64,000 nt of DNA, from NCBI GenBank assembly GCA_036960405.1, contig JBALWS010000001.1, positions 56,242-120,241 on the forward strand, read 5' to 3'. Under the pieces are notes generated by a model that was not told the origin of the DNA, ran no database searches, and saw only the letters and a list, made by a program, of their open reading frames with translations. Numbering within the stretch: position 1 is the first letter of the stretch; each line of letters starts with the position of its first letter. This stretch comes from Motiliproteus sp036960405 (GTDB lineage: Bacteria; Pseudomonadota; Gammaproteobacteria; Pseudomonadales; Balneatricaceae). Below, piece after piece: positions 18,194-27,611 of this stretch. Made by a program: the position numbers and the translations under genes.

Positions 18194-18298
18194 TATTTTA
18201 ACCTCTTGCCAGTTGAGTACGGGGCTTTAACCCACTATGGCTGCCCTTTACAGAGCATTCCTCTACTTACACTTATATAGCGCCGAAGCGCTTATCGA

Positions 18299-18610
18299 TT
18301 AGCCCAGGCTAATTTGAACATCCACGCCCGCTGCAAGGTCTAGCTTCATCAAAGCGTCAACTGTCTTTTCAGTCGGCTCAACGATGTCTAGTACGCGCTT
18401 GTGTGTACGGATCTCATACTGGTCACGTGCATCTTTATTCACGTGTGGTGAGGTCAGTACAGTAAAGCGCTCCTTACGAGTCGGAAGCGGGATCGGGCCA
18501 CGCACTTGCGCGCCGGTACGCTTGGCAGTATCAACGATTTCCTGTGTGGAAGCGTCGATCAAGCGATGATCAAAAGCCTTCAATCGAATACGAATTTTCT
18601 GGTTTTGCAT
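18299..18610 (-). CDS. rpsJ: 30S ribosomal protein S10
   Basis: A 103-residue S10, which also acts as NusE in transcription antitermination. The start at 18610 (MQNQKIRIRLKAFDHRLIDA) matches the family; the open frame runs 15 codons further into the leader. It is the first gene of the S10 operon, and a strong promoter lies about 65 bases upstream. Confidence 0.98.
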   Translation of the reverse strand: MQNQKIRIRLKAFDHRLIDASTQEIVDTAKRTGAQVRGPIPLPTRKERFTVLTSPHVNKDARDQYEIRTHKRVLDIVEPTEKTVDALMKLDLAAGVDVQISLG

Positions 18611-18960
18611 TTCGATCACAACTCCAAATGGAATAAAACGGCAATAAGATGCCACCCCTACAAAAAGGGTACGGAATTGTACGCGTTCATTTTGAGCTGT
18701 GCAAGCAAAAGCACACAGAGACGAATGGATTATCTTTCAACCCATAATGGACCCCGAGAACACGGGGCTAAACAACTATTTAGCATCACCCTTAGCGAAG
18801 ACGCCAAGGCCAACAAGCGGTGTCAAAAGCCTCAAACGCCAGGGCCGCAGAGAATACCAGTTTTATATAAGGAAGCAACACAAGCGCTACAAAAACCTGC
18901 CGACCCCACAACAGTTTTCGCCCGGGAAAAACAGACCCACGCCAGCGCAGCCCCTGCCCA
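18611..18960. other. rpsJ-serB intergenic region
   Basis: This 350-base stretch has no gene. It holds the S10-operon promoter (18676-18704) and a short inverted repeat, CCCCG (18752-18756) with CGGGG (18763-18767), that could end serB transcription although no T run follows. The transcribed leader to rpsJ would be about 60 bases. That is much shorter than the E. coli S10 leader that carries L4 control, so that hairpin is probably absent. Confidence 0.6.
18676..18704 (-). promoter_or_regulatory. S10 operon promoter
   Basis: On the minus strand TTGCAC (18704-18699), 17 bases, then TACAAT (18681-18676): five of six -10 positions match, four of six -35 positions match, and spacing is optimal. 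It points at rpsJ and would start transcription near 18669. Confidence 0.75.
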
Positions 18961-20169
18961 TCACTCGACCGAATCGCGATCCCGGAAACCGATTAGATAG
19001 AGAATCCCATCCAACCCCAGTGTTGAGATCGCCTGCTTGGCACTTTGGCGCACCAACGGCTTGGCTCGAAAAGCGATCCCCAACCCGGCAATCGACAGCA
19101 TCGGCAGATCGTTAGCACCATCACCGACGGCAATAGTCTGCTCCAGCCGCACCCCTTCTTTAGCGGCGATCTCGCGCAACAGTTCGGCCTTGCGCTGACC
19201 ATCGACCACTCGCCCGGTGACGCGACCAGTGACCTTGCCGTCTTCGATCTCCAGCGCGTTGGCATGAACATAATCAAAGCCGAGCTTACGCTTGAGGTGC
19301 TCACCAAAATAGGTAAAGCCGCCCGATAGAATCGCGGTTTTAAAACCCAGAGCTTTGAGGCTCGAGACCAACTCTTCAACCCCCTCGGTCATCGGCAGGC
19401 GCTGTGCCACTTTCTCCAACACCGACTCATCCAACCCCTTCAGCAAACCAACCCGACGCTCAAAACTTTCGGTAAAGTCGATCTTGCCCTGCATCGCCTG
19501 TTCGGTAATCGCCGCCACCTGCTCACCCACGCCAGCCTCGATAGCCAACTCGTCGATCACCTCGGCCTCGATCAGAGTCGAGTCCATATCAAACACCACC
19601 AGGCGACGGTTACGGCGATAGATATCGTCTTTCTGGAAAGCGATATCGACATCCAGCTCGTTAGCGGCTTTCAGGAACTCGGCACGCAGTGTTTCAGAAG
19701 GCGCGCCGCGGACCGAGAACTCGACGCAAGCCTTGGTGCTTTCATTCGCATCATCCAGGTGCACGCGCCCGGACAGACGGCTGATATTGTCGATATTAAG
19801 CCCATGATCGGCAGCAATCTTGGTGACCTTTGCGATATGGGAGGCCTGTATCCGTCGCGCCAGCAGCGTGATGATATGGCGCGTCTTGCCCTGACCTTCA
19901 ACCCAACGTGAGTAGTTATCCAGATCGACCGGCTCAAACTTGGTATTCATCTGCATTGCGTGCATCTGGAACAGCACATCACTCAGCACCGGCGATGACT
20001 CAGCCTGCTTAGGCACCTCCACCAGAATACCCAGCGACAGGTTGTCATGGATCACCGCCTGGCCGATATCCAGTACATTGACCTGATAACGAGCCAGGAT
20101 CTCGGTAATCGTCGAGGTGACACCCGGCTTATCTTCACCGGAGATGGTTATAAGGATGATCTCTTTCAC
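18961..20169 (-). CDS. serB: Phosphoserine phosphatase SerB with two ACT domains
   Basis: A 402-residue HAD-family phosphatase that releases L-serine from phosphoserine, the last step of serine synthesis. Two ACT domains occupy about residues 1-80 and 98-175 and probably sense amino acids. The catalytic HAD domain begins with DMDSTLIE at 194-201, where Asp194 is the nucleophile and Asp196 the acid/base. SGGFTYF (motif II) and GDGANDLPML (motif III) follow. The two-ACT architecture is the long form seen in Pseudomonas-type and mycobacterial SerB; E. coli SerB is shorter. It is divergent from the DedA-PAP2 gene and lies upstream of rpsJ, where many gammaproteobacteria have tufA. Confidence 0.96.
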   Translation of the reverse strand: MKEIILITISGEDKPGVTSTITEILARYQVNVLDIGQAVIHDNLSLGILVEVPKQAESSPVLSDVLFQMHAMQMNTKFEPVDLDNYSRWVEGQGKTRHIITLLARRIQASHIAKVTKIAADHGLNIDNISRLSGRVHLDDANESTKACVEFSVRGAPSETLRAEFLKAANELDVDIAFQKDDIYRRNRRLVVFDMDSTLIEAEVIDELAIEAGVGEQVAAITEQAMQGKIDFTESFERRVGLLKGLDESVLEKVAQRLPMTEGVEELVSSLKALGFKTAILSGGFTYFGEHLKRKLGFDYVHANALEIEDGKVTGRVTGRVVDGQRKAELLREIAAKEGVRLEQTIAVGDGANDLPMLSIAGLGIAFRAKPLVRQSAKQAISTLGLDGILYLIGFRDRDSVE

Positions 20170-20304
20170 GCGGGCAGTTCCTGCTAGCTACGTAGTCGCC
20201 GGGCCATCTCTATAGATAGAAGCGGTACAGCGGACTGAAACGGTCGGATTTTGATGCAAGGAGCGCTATTCTACCCGCTTAGACGGCCTCGAAGCATCCC
20301 CATC

Positions 20305-21711
20305 ATGGCAGAAAACCTGACAACCCTGATCGACTGGCTCAGCCAGAACCCACAATGGATCGCCGTGGCGATCGGCGCTACCGCGTTTATCGAATCACTG
20401 GCGATGATCGGCGTCATTATTCCCGGGGTCGCGATACTCTATGCTGGCTCCGCGCTATCCGGCTCACTCGGCTTATCACTTTGGGACTGCCTGCTGGCGG
20501 CAATGGCCGGGGCCGTCGCCGGCGACGTACTGAGTTTTCTTCTAGGACGCTATGCCCATCAACCTGCGATGCGCCACTGGCCCTTCAAACAACACCCCGA
20601 CTGGATTCAGCGCGGCGAGCAGTTCATCCAGCGTCACGGTGTAGCCAGCGTCGTCATCGGTCGCTTTGTCGGCCCGCTACGACCGGTACTGCCCTTTGTC
20701 GCTGGCATGCTACAGATGCGACCCAGACACTTTCTGCTGATCAACATCGCCTCCGCCGCACTCTGGTCGCCGGCCTATATTCTTCCCGGCTACCTGTTCG
20801 GCCACTTTGGTCGCGTAGGTCTCGAACAGGCCGCCAGCAGCGGTCTGCTTAATTTACTGCTACTGGGCCTGATCGTGCTAACTCTCGCTGCGATGTACGG
20901 CCTCCACCACTGGCTCCACCCTGAACACCCACACCACCAGAAACTATCGAAAATACTGCGACTGGAAAGTTTTCGCAGCCCGAGAACCGGTGAACTGCCA
21001 CTGGGATCGGCGCTGATCCTAGCGGTCTGCGCAGGCCTGTTTGGGCTACTTACAGTCAGTGTCGCGCTGGGCAATCCGCTAACCCCTATTGACCAAGCCC
21101 TGACCGGTATCCTGCAACACCTGCGCAACGAAACCCTGGATCAGTGGATGGTCGGTCTAACCCTCGTCGGCGATGGCGTACACCTGGCACTGCTTAGCCT
21201 AGCGCTATGCATCAGTTTCGGATTCAGCCGTAACCCGGCCGCTGTCGTCCACTGGCTGGCCGCCTTGTTGATACTGCTACTGCTCAACCAACTGTTTAAA
21301 TTCGGCTTGGCTATTCCCCGCCCCCAAATCCTAGTACCAGGACTGCAATCGTTCAGCTTCCCCAGCGCCCACACCAGCAACAGCACCCTCTTCTTCATCC
21401 TGCTGGCGACCTTTATCGCCCAGCAACTGCCCTATTCAAGACGCTGGCTGATCTATAGCATCGCAGCGCTACCCGCATTAGCCATCGGTCTATCAAGAAT
21501 CTATCTGGGGGTACACTGGTTCAGCGACGTACTGGGAGGGGTCTTACTAGGACTGGCAGTTTGCGCCGCCACCCGACTGAGCTACAGCCGTTTCGACAGC
21601 CGCCCCATCCACTGGAACGGCGCCTGGCTAGGGCTGGCGGTACTACTGATCAGCGCCCTTTATCTGGGCTTCAAGCTGGACAGCGCGCTGTTACGCTACC
21701 TGCCAGCATAG
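20305..21711 (+). CDS. DedA-family membrane protein fused to PAP2 phosphatase
   Basis: A 468-residue inner-membrane fusion protein. Residues about 1-200 are a DedA/VTT domain (EsLAMIGVIIPG, then the GRFVGPLRPVLPFVAGM block near residue 120), the family linked to undecaprenyl-phosphate recycling. Residues about 230-450 are a PAP2 lipid phosphatase with all three motifs: KFGLAIPRP, FPSAHTSNS (His in the PSGH position) and SRIYLGVHWFSDVLGG. Together they suggest dephosphorylation and flipping of a lipid carrier, which is inference. ATG 20305 (MAENLTTLIDW) is preferred over the frame opening at 20251. It is divergent from serB and convergent with rnr. Confidence 0.88.
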   Translation: MAENLTTLIDWLSQNPQWIAVAIGATAFIESLAMIGVIIPGVAILYAGSALSGSLGLSLWDCLLAAMAGAVAGDVLSFLLGRYAHQPAMRHWPFKQHPDWIQRGEQFIQRHGVASVVIGRFVGPLRPVLPFVAGMLQMRPRHFLLINIASAALWSPAYILPGYLFGHFGRVGLEQAASSGLLNLLLLGLIVLTLAAMYGLHHWLHPEHPHHQKLSKILRLESFRSPRTGELPLGSALILAVCAGLFGLLTVSVALGNPLTPIDQALTGILQHLRNETLDQWMVGLTLVGDGVHLALLSLALCISFGFSRNPAAVVHWLAALLILLLLNQLFKFGLAIPRPQILVPGLQSFSFPSAHTSNSTLFFILLATFIAQQLPYSRRWLIYSIAALPALAIGLSRIYLGVHWFSDVLGGVLLGLAVCAATRLSYSRFDSRPIHWNGAWLGLAVLLISALYLGFKLDSALLRYLPA

Positions 21712-21775
21712 GGCCAAGCTTTGACGGATCGCCGTGAGAACTTGCGTCCCACGGCATCCACCTGACTAGCCAGCC

Positions 21776-24175
21776 TTACTGCTTCGGCTTCGGCTTACGT
21801 CTGCGCTTACGCTTAGGCGCTCCGTCGGCTGGCGCACTGACGGCCGATTTAGCTTCGACTTTGGCGGGCTTTTTCGCCTTAGACTTGCTGCTGGGTTTAC
21901 GCCGGCGCGACGAACTAAGGGTTTCGACCAACTCAAAGTCGATCTTGCGATCATCCAGATCAACCCGCACCACCCGCACGCGCATCTCATCACCGAGGCG
22001 GTAGATCACCCCGGTACGCTCACCACTGAGACGCTGCTTAGCCGCATCGAAATGGTAATAGTCTCCCTGCAGCGCCGAGACATGAATCAAGCCCTCGGTG
22101 TAAACGCCCTGCAGCTCGACAAACAAACCAAAGCCGGTCACCGCACTGACGACACCGTTGAACTCGTCGCCGATGTGATCCTGCATATATTCACACTTAA
22201 GCCAACCCATCACATCGCGGGTCGCCTCATCAGCACGACGCTCGGCCAACGAGCACTGCTCGCCCAGCTCCAGCATCTTCGGCAGATCGTAGGGGTAACT
22301 CTTGGTCGTATCCAGACTTGGTGCACTGTCGATGCGAACCACCGGCGGCTTGCCAGCTCCAAACATCGATTTGACCTTCGACATCAAGCCGCCCTTCTCA
22401 CGGATAACCGAACGAATCGCCCGGTGCACCAGCAGGTCAGGATAACGCCGGATCGGCGAGGTGAAGTGGGCATACGCCTGGTACGCCAGACCGAAGTGAC
22501 CCTCGTTCTGCGGGCTATAGACCGCCTGCGATAGCGAGCGCAGCATCATCGTCTGAATAATATGCGCGTCGGGACGATCCTCGGCCTGCGACAACAATGT
22601 CTGATAGTCATCGGGAGTCGGCTTGTCACCACCGCCCAGATTAAGCCCCAACTCACCCAGAAAACCGCGTAGATTGGTTAGCTTTCGCTCTTTGGGCCCT
22701 TGGTGCACACGATACAGCGCAGGCAGCTTGAGCTTTTCCAAGAAGCGCGCTGTGGCAACGTTGGCGCACAGCATGCATTCCTCGATTAGCTTGTGCGCAT
22801 CGTTGCGCACCACCGGCACAATCTTGTCGATCTTGCGCTCCGAACCAAACACAATTCGCGTTTCGGTGGTTTCAAAATCGATCGCTCCACGCTCACTACG
22901 CGCTCCGCGCAACGCCTGATACAGGTAGTAGAGTTCGAACAGATGCGGCAGCACATCAGCGTGCTTACGACTCACCTGCTGACCCGCCTGCGACTCCGGC
23001 GCATCGAGCAACGCACCGACCTGAGTGTAGGTCAGCCGTGCGTGCGAGCGGATCACCGACTCATAAAACTTATAACCGCTCAATTTACCCTTGGCACTGA
23101 TGGTCATTTCGCACACCATCGCCAACCGGTCGACATCCGGATTCAACGAGCAAAGCCCATTAGACAGGCTCTCCGGCAGCATCGGCACCACCTGCTGTGG
23201 GAAGTACACCGAGGTGGCACGGTTGCGTGCTTCATCATCCAGCGCAGAGCCAGGTTGAACGTAGTGCGACACGTCGGCGATGGCCACATACAAACGCCAG
23301 CCGCCACCTTTCTTGGCCTCACAATAGACCGCGTCATCAAAGTCGCGCGCATCTTCGCCATCGATGGTCACCAACGGCAGTTCGCGCAGATCGATCCGGT
23401 GCTGCTTGTCGGACTCGGTGACCTGGGCCGGAATCTCGGCCGCCTCATCACGTGCCGCTTCAGGCCAGATGTTAGGGATATCGTAGTTGCGGATCGCCAC
23501 CTGTATCTCCATCCCCGGCGCCATGTGCTCACCCAACAGCTCGATCACCTTGGCACGCGGACGCCCACCCTTCGAAGGCTGCTGCACGATTTCGGTCAGA
23601 ATGTAGTTGCCGTTCTGCGCCCCAAGGCAATCCTCGGCCGCGATCACAATATCCTGGCTGATGCGGGCATTTTCAGGAACGATGTAGCACACCCCGTCAT
23701 CGTTGATAAAGCGCCCGACCAACTGCAGCGTCTTGTGCTCGAGCACTTCGACCACACTACCCTCGCGCCGTCCGCGATGATCCAAGCCACTGACGCGCAC
23801 CAGCACGCGATCACCATCAAACAACTTACGCATCTGTCGATTGTGCAGGTAGATATCTTCCGACTTATCGTCGGGTGCCAAAAAACCAAAGCCGTCACGA
23901 TGCCCACTGACACGCCCAGCCACCAGATCCATCCGATCGACCAAGCCATAGCCGCCGCGGCGACCGTGAATCAACTGGCCATCGCGCTCCATCGCCCGCA
24001 GACGACGTCGCAGCGCCTCAATCTGCTCTTCGCTAACAATTCCCAGCTCGGTACACAACTGGGCATGGGACATAGGCCGCTGCAGCTTTTCAAGCAGCTC
24101 CATAATAAATTCACGGCTCGGAATAGGGTTGTCGTACTTTTGGGCTTCCCGATCAGCATGGGGATCGCGGGTCAT
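21776..24175 (-). CDS. rnr: Ribonuclease R
   Basis: A 799-residue 3'-5' exoribonuclease able to degrade structured RNA and to work with tmRNA. Order of domains: a winged-helix N-terminus (MELLEKLQRPMSHAQLC), cold-shock OB folds (GFGFLAPDDKSEDIYLHNRQ), the RNB catalytic domain with TIDGEDARDFDDAVYCE, whose Asp cluster binds magnesium, an S1 domain (VVSAVTGFGLFVELQGVYTE) and a basic Lys-rich tail from about residue 760. It converges on the DedA-PAP2 gene. A long open frame on the opposite strand is a codon-bias shadow. Confidence 0.97.
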   Translation of the reverse strand: MTRDPHADREAQKYDNPIPSREFIMELLEKLQRPMSHAQLCTELGIVSEEQIEALRRRLRAMERDGQLIHGRRGGYGLVDRMDLVAGRVSGHRDGFGFLAPDDKSEDIYLHNRQMRKLFDGDRVLVRVSGLDHRGRREGSVVEVLEHKTLQLVGRFINDDGVCYIVPENARISQDIVIAAEDCLGAQNGNYILTEIVQQPSKGGRPRAKVIELLGEHMAPGMEIQVAIRNYDIPNIWPEAARDEAAEIPAQVTESDKQHRIDLRELPLVTIDGEDARDFDDAVYCEAKKGGGWRLYVAIADVSHYVQPGSALDDEARNRATSVYFPQQVVPMLPESLSNGLCSLNPDVDRLAMVCEMTISAKGKLSGYKFYESVIRSHARLTYTQVGALLDAPESQAGQQVSRKHADVLPHLFELYYLYQALRGARSERGAIDFETTETRIVFGSERKIDKIVPVVRNDAHKLIEECMLCANVATARFLEKLKLPALYRVHQGPKERKLTNLRGFLGELGLNLGGGDKPTPDDYQTLLSQAEDRPDAHIIQTMMLRSLSQAVYSPQNEGHFGLAYQAYAHFTSPIRRYPDLLVHRAIRSVIREKGGLMSKVKSMFGAGKPPVVRIDSAPSLDTTKSYPYDLPKMLELGEQCSLAERRADEATRDVMGWLKCEYMQDHIGDEFNGVVSAVTGFGLFVELQGVYTEGLIHVSALQGDYYHFDAAKQRLSGERTGVIYRLGDEMRVRVVRVDLDDRKIDFELVETLSSSRRRKPSSKSKAKKPAKVEAKSAVSAPADGAPKRKRRRKPKPKQ

Positions 24176-24443
24176 AGTCTGTCTCTTAAATGAGTTTGCG
24201 TCTGCTATTAAGGTATCGAAGCCAGCGTTGGCTCTGGTGACGCAGTAAAGTGTGGCGCATTGTTGCTGATTTAACCAACCGCCACAATGGCGCGAGGCGA
24301 ATAGGGTCGCTTTTGTTGCGCTTCAACGGTCAACCAACGACCACAGGTTATTACCGATTCATGACGATTTAGTGACAACCACATCCTCTGGATCACTCGC
24401 TCTCACAGGGCGAGTGCCGATCGCTCAGTGACGGCCAACCAAC

Positions 24444-24611
24444 CCATCCCTGGACATCATCCCTATCGCCATCCTTGGCTTTCGGGACATACGACTGCCA
24501 CAGACGGCAGAAGTGTCGGTAAAGCAGGAGCCGTTACCGACCCGTCCATCCCTGGACATCATTCCTATCGCCATCCTTGGCTTTCGGGACATACCGTCCA
24601 TCCCTGGACAT
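24444..24611. repeat. Two 49-bp direct repeats plus a 15-bp partial copy
   Basis: Copy 1 (24444-24492) and copy 2 (24546-24594) differ at one base (C24461 versus T24563). Both contain CCATCCCTGGACATCAT and GCCATCCTTGGC. A third partial copy, TCCATCCCTGGACAT, lies at 24597-24611. Each unit has internal dyads (TCCATCCCTGGA, GCCATCCTTGGC), so this looks like an interspersed palindromic repeat family rather than coding sequence. Confidence 0.85.
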
Positions 24612-24638
24612 AAAAAAGGCCAGCGTTTAGCTGGCCTT
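24612..24638 (-). terminator. Rho-independent terminator after secF
   Basis: Read on the minus strand, AAGGCCAGC, loop TAAAC, GCTGGCCTT and then a run of T. The nine-pair stem is perfect and lies 25 bases beyond the secF stop. Confidence 0.9.
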
Positions 24639-24662
24639 CGGATCGATCAATGCGAGGATGAC

Positions 24663-25628
24663 TTAAGGACGGTCGTCCACCTCGGATTCATCTTTGACCG
24701 GAGGCAGTAGGTCTTCGCGCACGACCTTCATCGCCATCAGTACGTTGGCAGCAACGTAGATCGAGGAGTAAGTACCCACTAACACACCGATCATCAGCGC
24801 GGTAGCGAAGCCGTGGATCATCTCACCACCAAAGAAGAACAGTGCCAGCAGTACCAGCAAGGTGGTCAACGAGGTCACCAAGGTCCGACCCAACGTCTGG
24901 TTCAGCGATAGGTTGATCACCTCTTCAGAGGTGCCCTTTCGCAGCTTGCGGAAATTCTCCCGAATTCGGTCCGACACCACGATAGTATCGTTGAGCGAGT
25001 AACCGATCACCGCCAGCAACGCCGCCAGTACGGTCAGGTCGAAATCCAACTTCAGGATCGAGAACAGCCCCAGCACGATGATGACATCGTGTGCCAAGGC
25101 CACCACTGCACCGACCGAAAACTTGAACTGGAACCGCATCGCCACGTAGAGCATCACGATAGCCAGCGCCAGCAACATCCCCAGGCCGCCCTGCTCGCGT
25201 AGCTCGTCACCGACTTGGGCACCAACAAACTCGGAGCGCAGCAGTGTCACTTCAGAGTCAGCGCCCGCACGCAATGCGGCCAGCACATCGTCACCCAAGG
25301 TTGCGGTGTGATCTTGCGCCAACCGCACCATGATATCGGTCGGCGAGCCGAAGGTTTGAACGATGGCCGAGCCATATCCCGCCTCGACCAGCGTCTGACG
25401 AATCGTATCCAGCGGCTGCTCCTGAGCGTACTCGACCTCGACCAACGCGCCGCCGGTAAAGTCGAGCCCGAACTGCAGGTTGTTAACAAACAACGAGATG
25501 ATCGACGCCAGTACGACTGCGACCGAGATCGCAGTCATCACCTTGCGCAGCGCCATGAAATTGAATCCACCCTCGCTGCTTGCGTCTAGGCTTTCGGCTT
25601 CCATAGTCATGTCTGATTCACTCATCAC
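24663..25628 (-). CDS. secF: Protein translocase subunit SecF
   Basis: A 321-residue membrane protein of the SecDF complex, which uses the proton gradient to complete export across the inner membrane. It has an N-terminal membrane segment near residues 30-50, LDFTGGALVEVEY in the periplasmic part, and a C-terminal bundle with VIGYSLNDTIVVSDRIREN. The reading frame begins four bases inside the end of secD. It is the last gene of the yajC-secD-secF group. Confidence 0.97.
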   Translation of the reverse strand: MMSESDMTMEAESLDASSEGGFNFMALRKVMTAISVAVVLASIISLFVNNLQFGLDFTGGALVEVEYAQEQPLDTIRQTLVEAGYGSAIVQTFGSPTDIMVRLAQDHTATLGDDVLAALRAGADSEVTLLRSEFVGAQVGDELREQGGLGMLLALAIVMLYVAMRFQFKFSVGAVVALAHDVIIVLGLFSILKLDFDLTVLAALLAVIGYSLNDTIVVSDRIRENFRKLRKGTSEEVINLSLNQTLGRTLVTSLTTLLVLLALFFFGGEMIHGFATALMIGVLVGTYSSIYVAANVLMAMKVVREDLLPPVKDESEVDDRP

Positions 25629-27493
25629 TTAATACCCCAGCCGATCGACAGTTTGTTGACCTTACGGCCGCCGTAGATCTGGTTAACCAGCGCGCGGGTT
25701 ACCACGATCGCGGTAAACATGGAGGAGATAATGCCCAGCGACAGCGTCACCGCGAAGCCCTTAACCGGCCCGGTCCCTACCGCAAACAGAATCACCGCTA
25801 CCAGCAGGGTGGTGATATTGGCGTCAAAGATGGTAGAGAAGGCACGATCGTAACCGGCATTAATCGCCGATTGCGGCGGCAAGCCATTCTTCAGCTCCTC
25901 TTTTATACGCGAGAAGATCAGCACGTTGGCGTCCACCGCCATACCCACCGTCAATACGATACCGGCTATACCCGGCAGCGTCAGCGTGGCCGATAGCATC
26001 GACATCGCCGCAGTCAGCAGTGCCAGGTTCAACGCCAAGGCGATATTGGCAACAATCCCGAAGGTCTTGTAGAACACCAGCATGAACACCAGCACCAGCG
26101 CCAGACCTATCTGCACCGAGGTTACCCCCAGATCGATATTCTGCTGACCTAAGCTCGGCCCAACGGTCCGCTCCTCGACAAAGTAGATTGGTGCCGCCAG
26201 CGCACCCGCGCGCAACAGCAGCGCTAGCTCGGACGATTCACCCGCGCCGTCGAGGCCGGTGATGCGGAAGCTATTACCCAGCGCCGACTGAATCGTCGCC
26301 AGTGAGATAATCTTCTTCTCGACGTATGGCACCCGCTTTTCGACTTCAACACCGTCGATTTTCTCGTAACGAGTACGGGTCCTATGCTCGATGAACAGCA
26401 CCGCCATGCGACGCTTGATCGCATTACGGGTGATGCGGTTCATCATCTTGCCGCCGTTGGAATCGAGTGTGATCGACACTTGCGGCTGACCGTTCTCGTC
26501 AAAGTTGGCTTGCGCGTTAGAGACCGAGCTACCGGTGATGATCACGTCCTTTTCGATATCGGCTGGACGACGACCCTGCTCGCGGAACTCGTAACTCTCA
26601 AGACTGGAGCGTGGCGCATCGGGCGCGGCTTCGAGACGAAACTCGAGGTTAGCGGTCTTGCCCAAAATCCGCTTAGCAGCAGCGGTATCCTGCACGCCCG
26701 GTAGCTGAATCACGATCCGGTTACGACCCTGACGCTGCACCAGCGGCTCGGCCACACCCAGCTCGTTAACCCGGTTACGAATCGTGGTCAGATTCTGCTT
26801 GATCGCATAGTCTTCGATCTCGGCGATCTTGGCTTCAGACAGGTTAACGCCCAAGAAAAAGCCACCATCGATGTCTTCGTCGGTCAGCTTAAACTCGCGA
26901 AACTCTTTACGCAGCAGGCTATGGCCCTGATCACGCGCCTCTTGCGAGGCAAACTTAATGACCAAACTGCCATCGTCCTTATGATCAACACTGCGGTAAC
27001 GTAGCCGCTCGCTGCGCAGTTTGGTTTTGATCTCGCTGACGTAGACATCCAACCGCTGACTCACAGCCGCCACCATGTCGACCTCCATCAGGAAGTGAAC
27101 ACCGCCACGCAGATCCAGGCCCAGTTTCATCGGTCCAGCGCCAATTGAGCTCAGCCAATCGGGCGTGGTCGCCGCCAGGTTCAGCGCGGTCACATAGTCA
27201 TCACCCAAGACCCGGGCGATAGCAGACTTAGCACGCAGTTGCTCTTCAGAGCTCGTGAGGCGAACCAACAGACCTTTTTCCAGCACCTCGGCACCGTGAT
27301 AGGCAACGTTGGCCTGGTCCAGTCCTTTGAGTGCACGATCCAGCGTCTGCTGAGTCAGCGGCGTTGAGGTCTGGGCGCCCGAAACCTGCACTGCGTAATC
27401 ATCGGGGTAAAGATTGGGCGCGGCATAAATCCCACCGACCAGCAGTACCACAATAATCAGCAGGTTTTTCCAAAGCGGATATTTGTTGAGCAT
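25625..27493 (-). CDS. secD: Protein translocase subunit SecD
   Basis: A 622-residue SecD, partner of SecF. The start at 27493 (MLNKYPLWKNLLIIVVLLVG) has AAGGAG nine bases upstream; the frame opens ten codons earlier. Key blocks are GLDLRGGVHFLMEVD near residue 125, the P1 domain, and the C-terminal membrane part with GMAVDANVLIFSRIKEEL. It overlaps secF by four bases. A hairpin sits between it and yajC. Confidence 0.97.
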   Translation of the reverse strand: MLNKYPLWKNLLIIVVLLVGGIYAAPNLYPDDYAVQVSGAQTSTPLTQQTLDRALKGLDQANVAYHGAEVLEKGLLVRLTSSEEQLRAKSAIARVLGDDYVTALNLAATTPDWLSSIGAGPMKLGLDLRGGVHFLMEVDMVAAVSQRLDVYVSEIKTKLRSERLRYRSVDHKDDGSLVIKFASQEARDQGHSLLRKEFREFKLTDEDIDGGFFLGVNLSEAKIAEIEDYAIKQNLTTIRNRVNELGVAEPLVQRQGRNRIVIQLPGVQDTAAAKRILGKTANLEFRLEAAPDAPRSSLESYEFREQGRRPADIEKDVIITGSSVSNAQANFDENGQPQVSITLDSNGGKMMNRITRNAIKRRMAVLFIEHRTRTRYEKIDGVEVEKRVPYVEKKIISLATIQSALGNSFRITGLDGAGESSELALLLRAGALAAPIYFVEERTVGPSLGQQNIDLGVTSVQIGLALVLVFMLVFYKTFGIVANIALALNLALLTAAMSMLSATLTLPGIAGIVLTVGMAVDANVLIFSRIKEELKNGLPPQSAINAGYDRAFSTIFDANITTLLVAVILFAVGTGPVKGFAVTLSLGIISSMFTAIVVTRALVNQIYGGRKVNKLSIGWGIK

Positions 27494-27555
27494 AACGCTC
27501 GACTCCTTGCTACAAAGCACCACAACGGTCGCAGACCACCACGGCGTTTAAACAC

Positions 27556-27594
27556 AAAACGCCACTGCCCGGATTAACCAAGAGTGGCGTTTTT
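27556..27594. terminator. Hairpin between yajC and secD
   Basis: AAAACGCCACT, a 16-base loop, then AGTGGCGTTTTT. The 11-pair stem with A and T flanks could terminate or attenuate transcription from yajC into secDF; by symmetry it works on either strand. Confidence 0.7.
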
Positions 27595-27611
27595 ATGACG
27601 ACTGAGGACGT

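Larger units (their letters stand above)
24176..24662. other. rnr-secF intergenic region with direct repeats
   Basis: A 487-base stretch with no convincing gene. It contains two near-identical 49-base direct repeats and a third partial copy (24444-24611), and then the secF terminator. The rnr promoter should lie in its left part, but I could not single one out. Confidence 0.6.

Noticed and set aside
22793..24193. Long open frame (466 codons) opposite rnr
   Set aside because: It lies wholly antisense to the well-supported RNase R gene, is rich in His, Arg and Thr, and shows no family motif; it is a codon-bias shadow.
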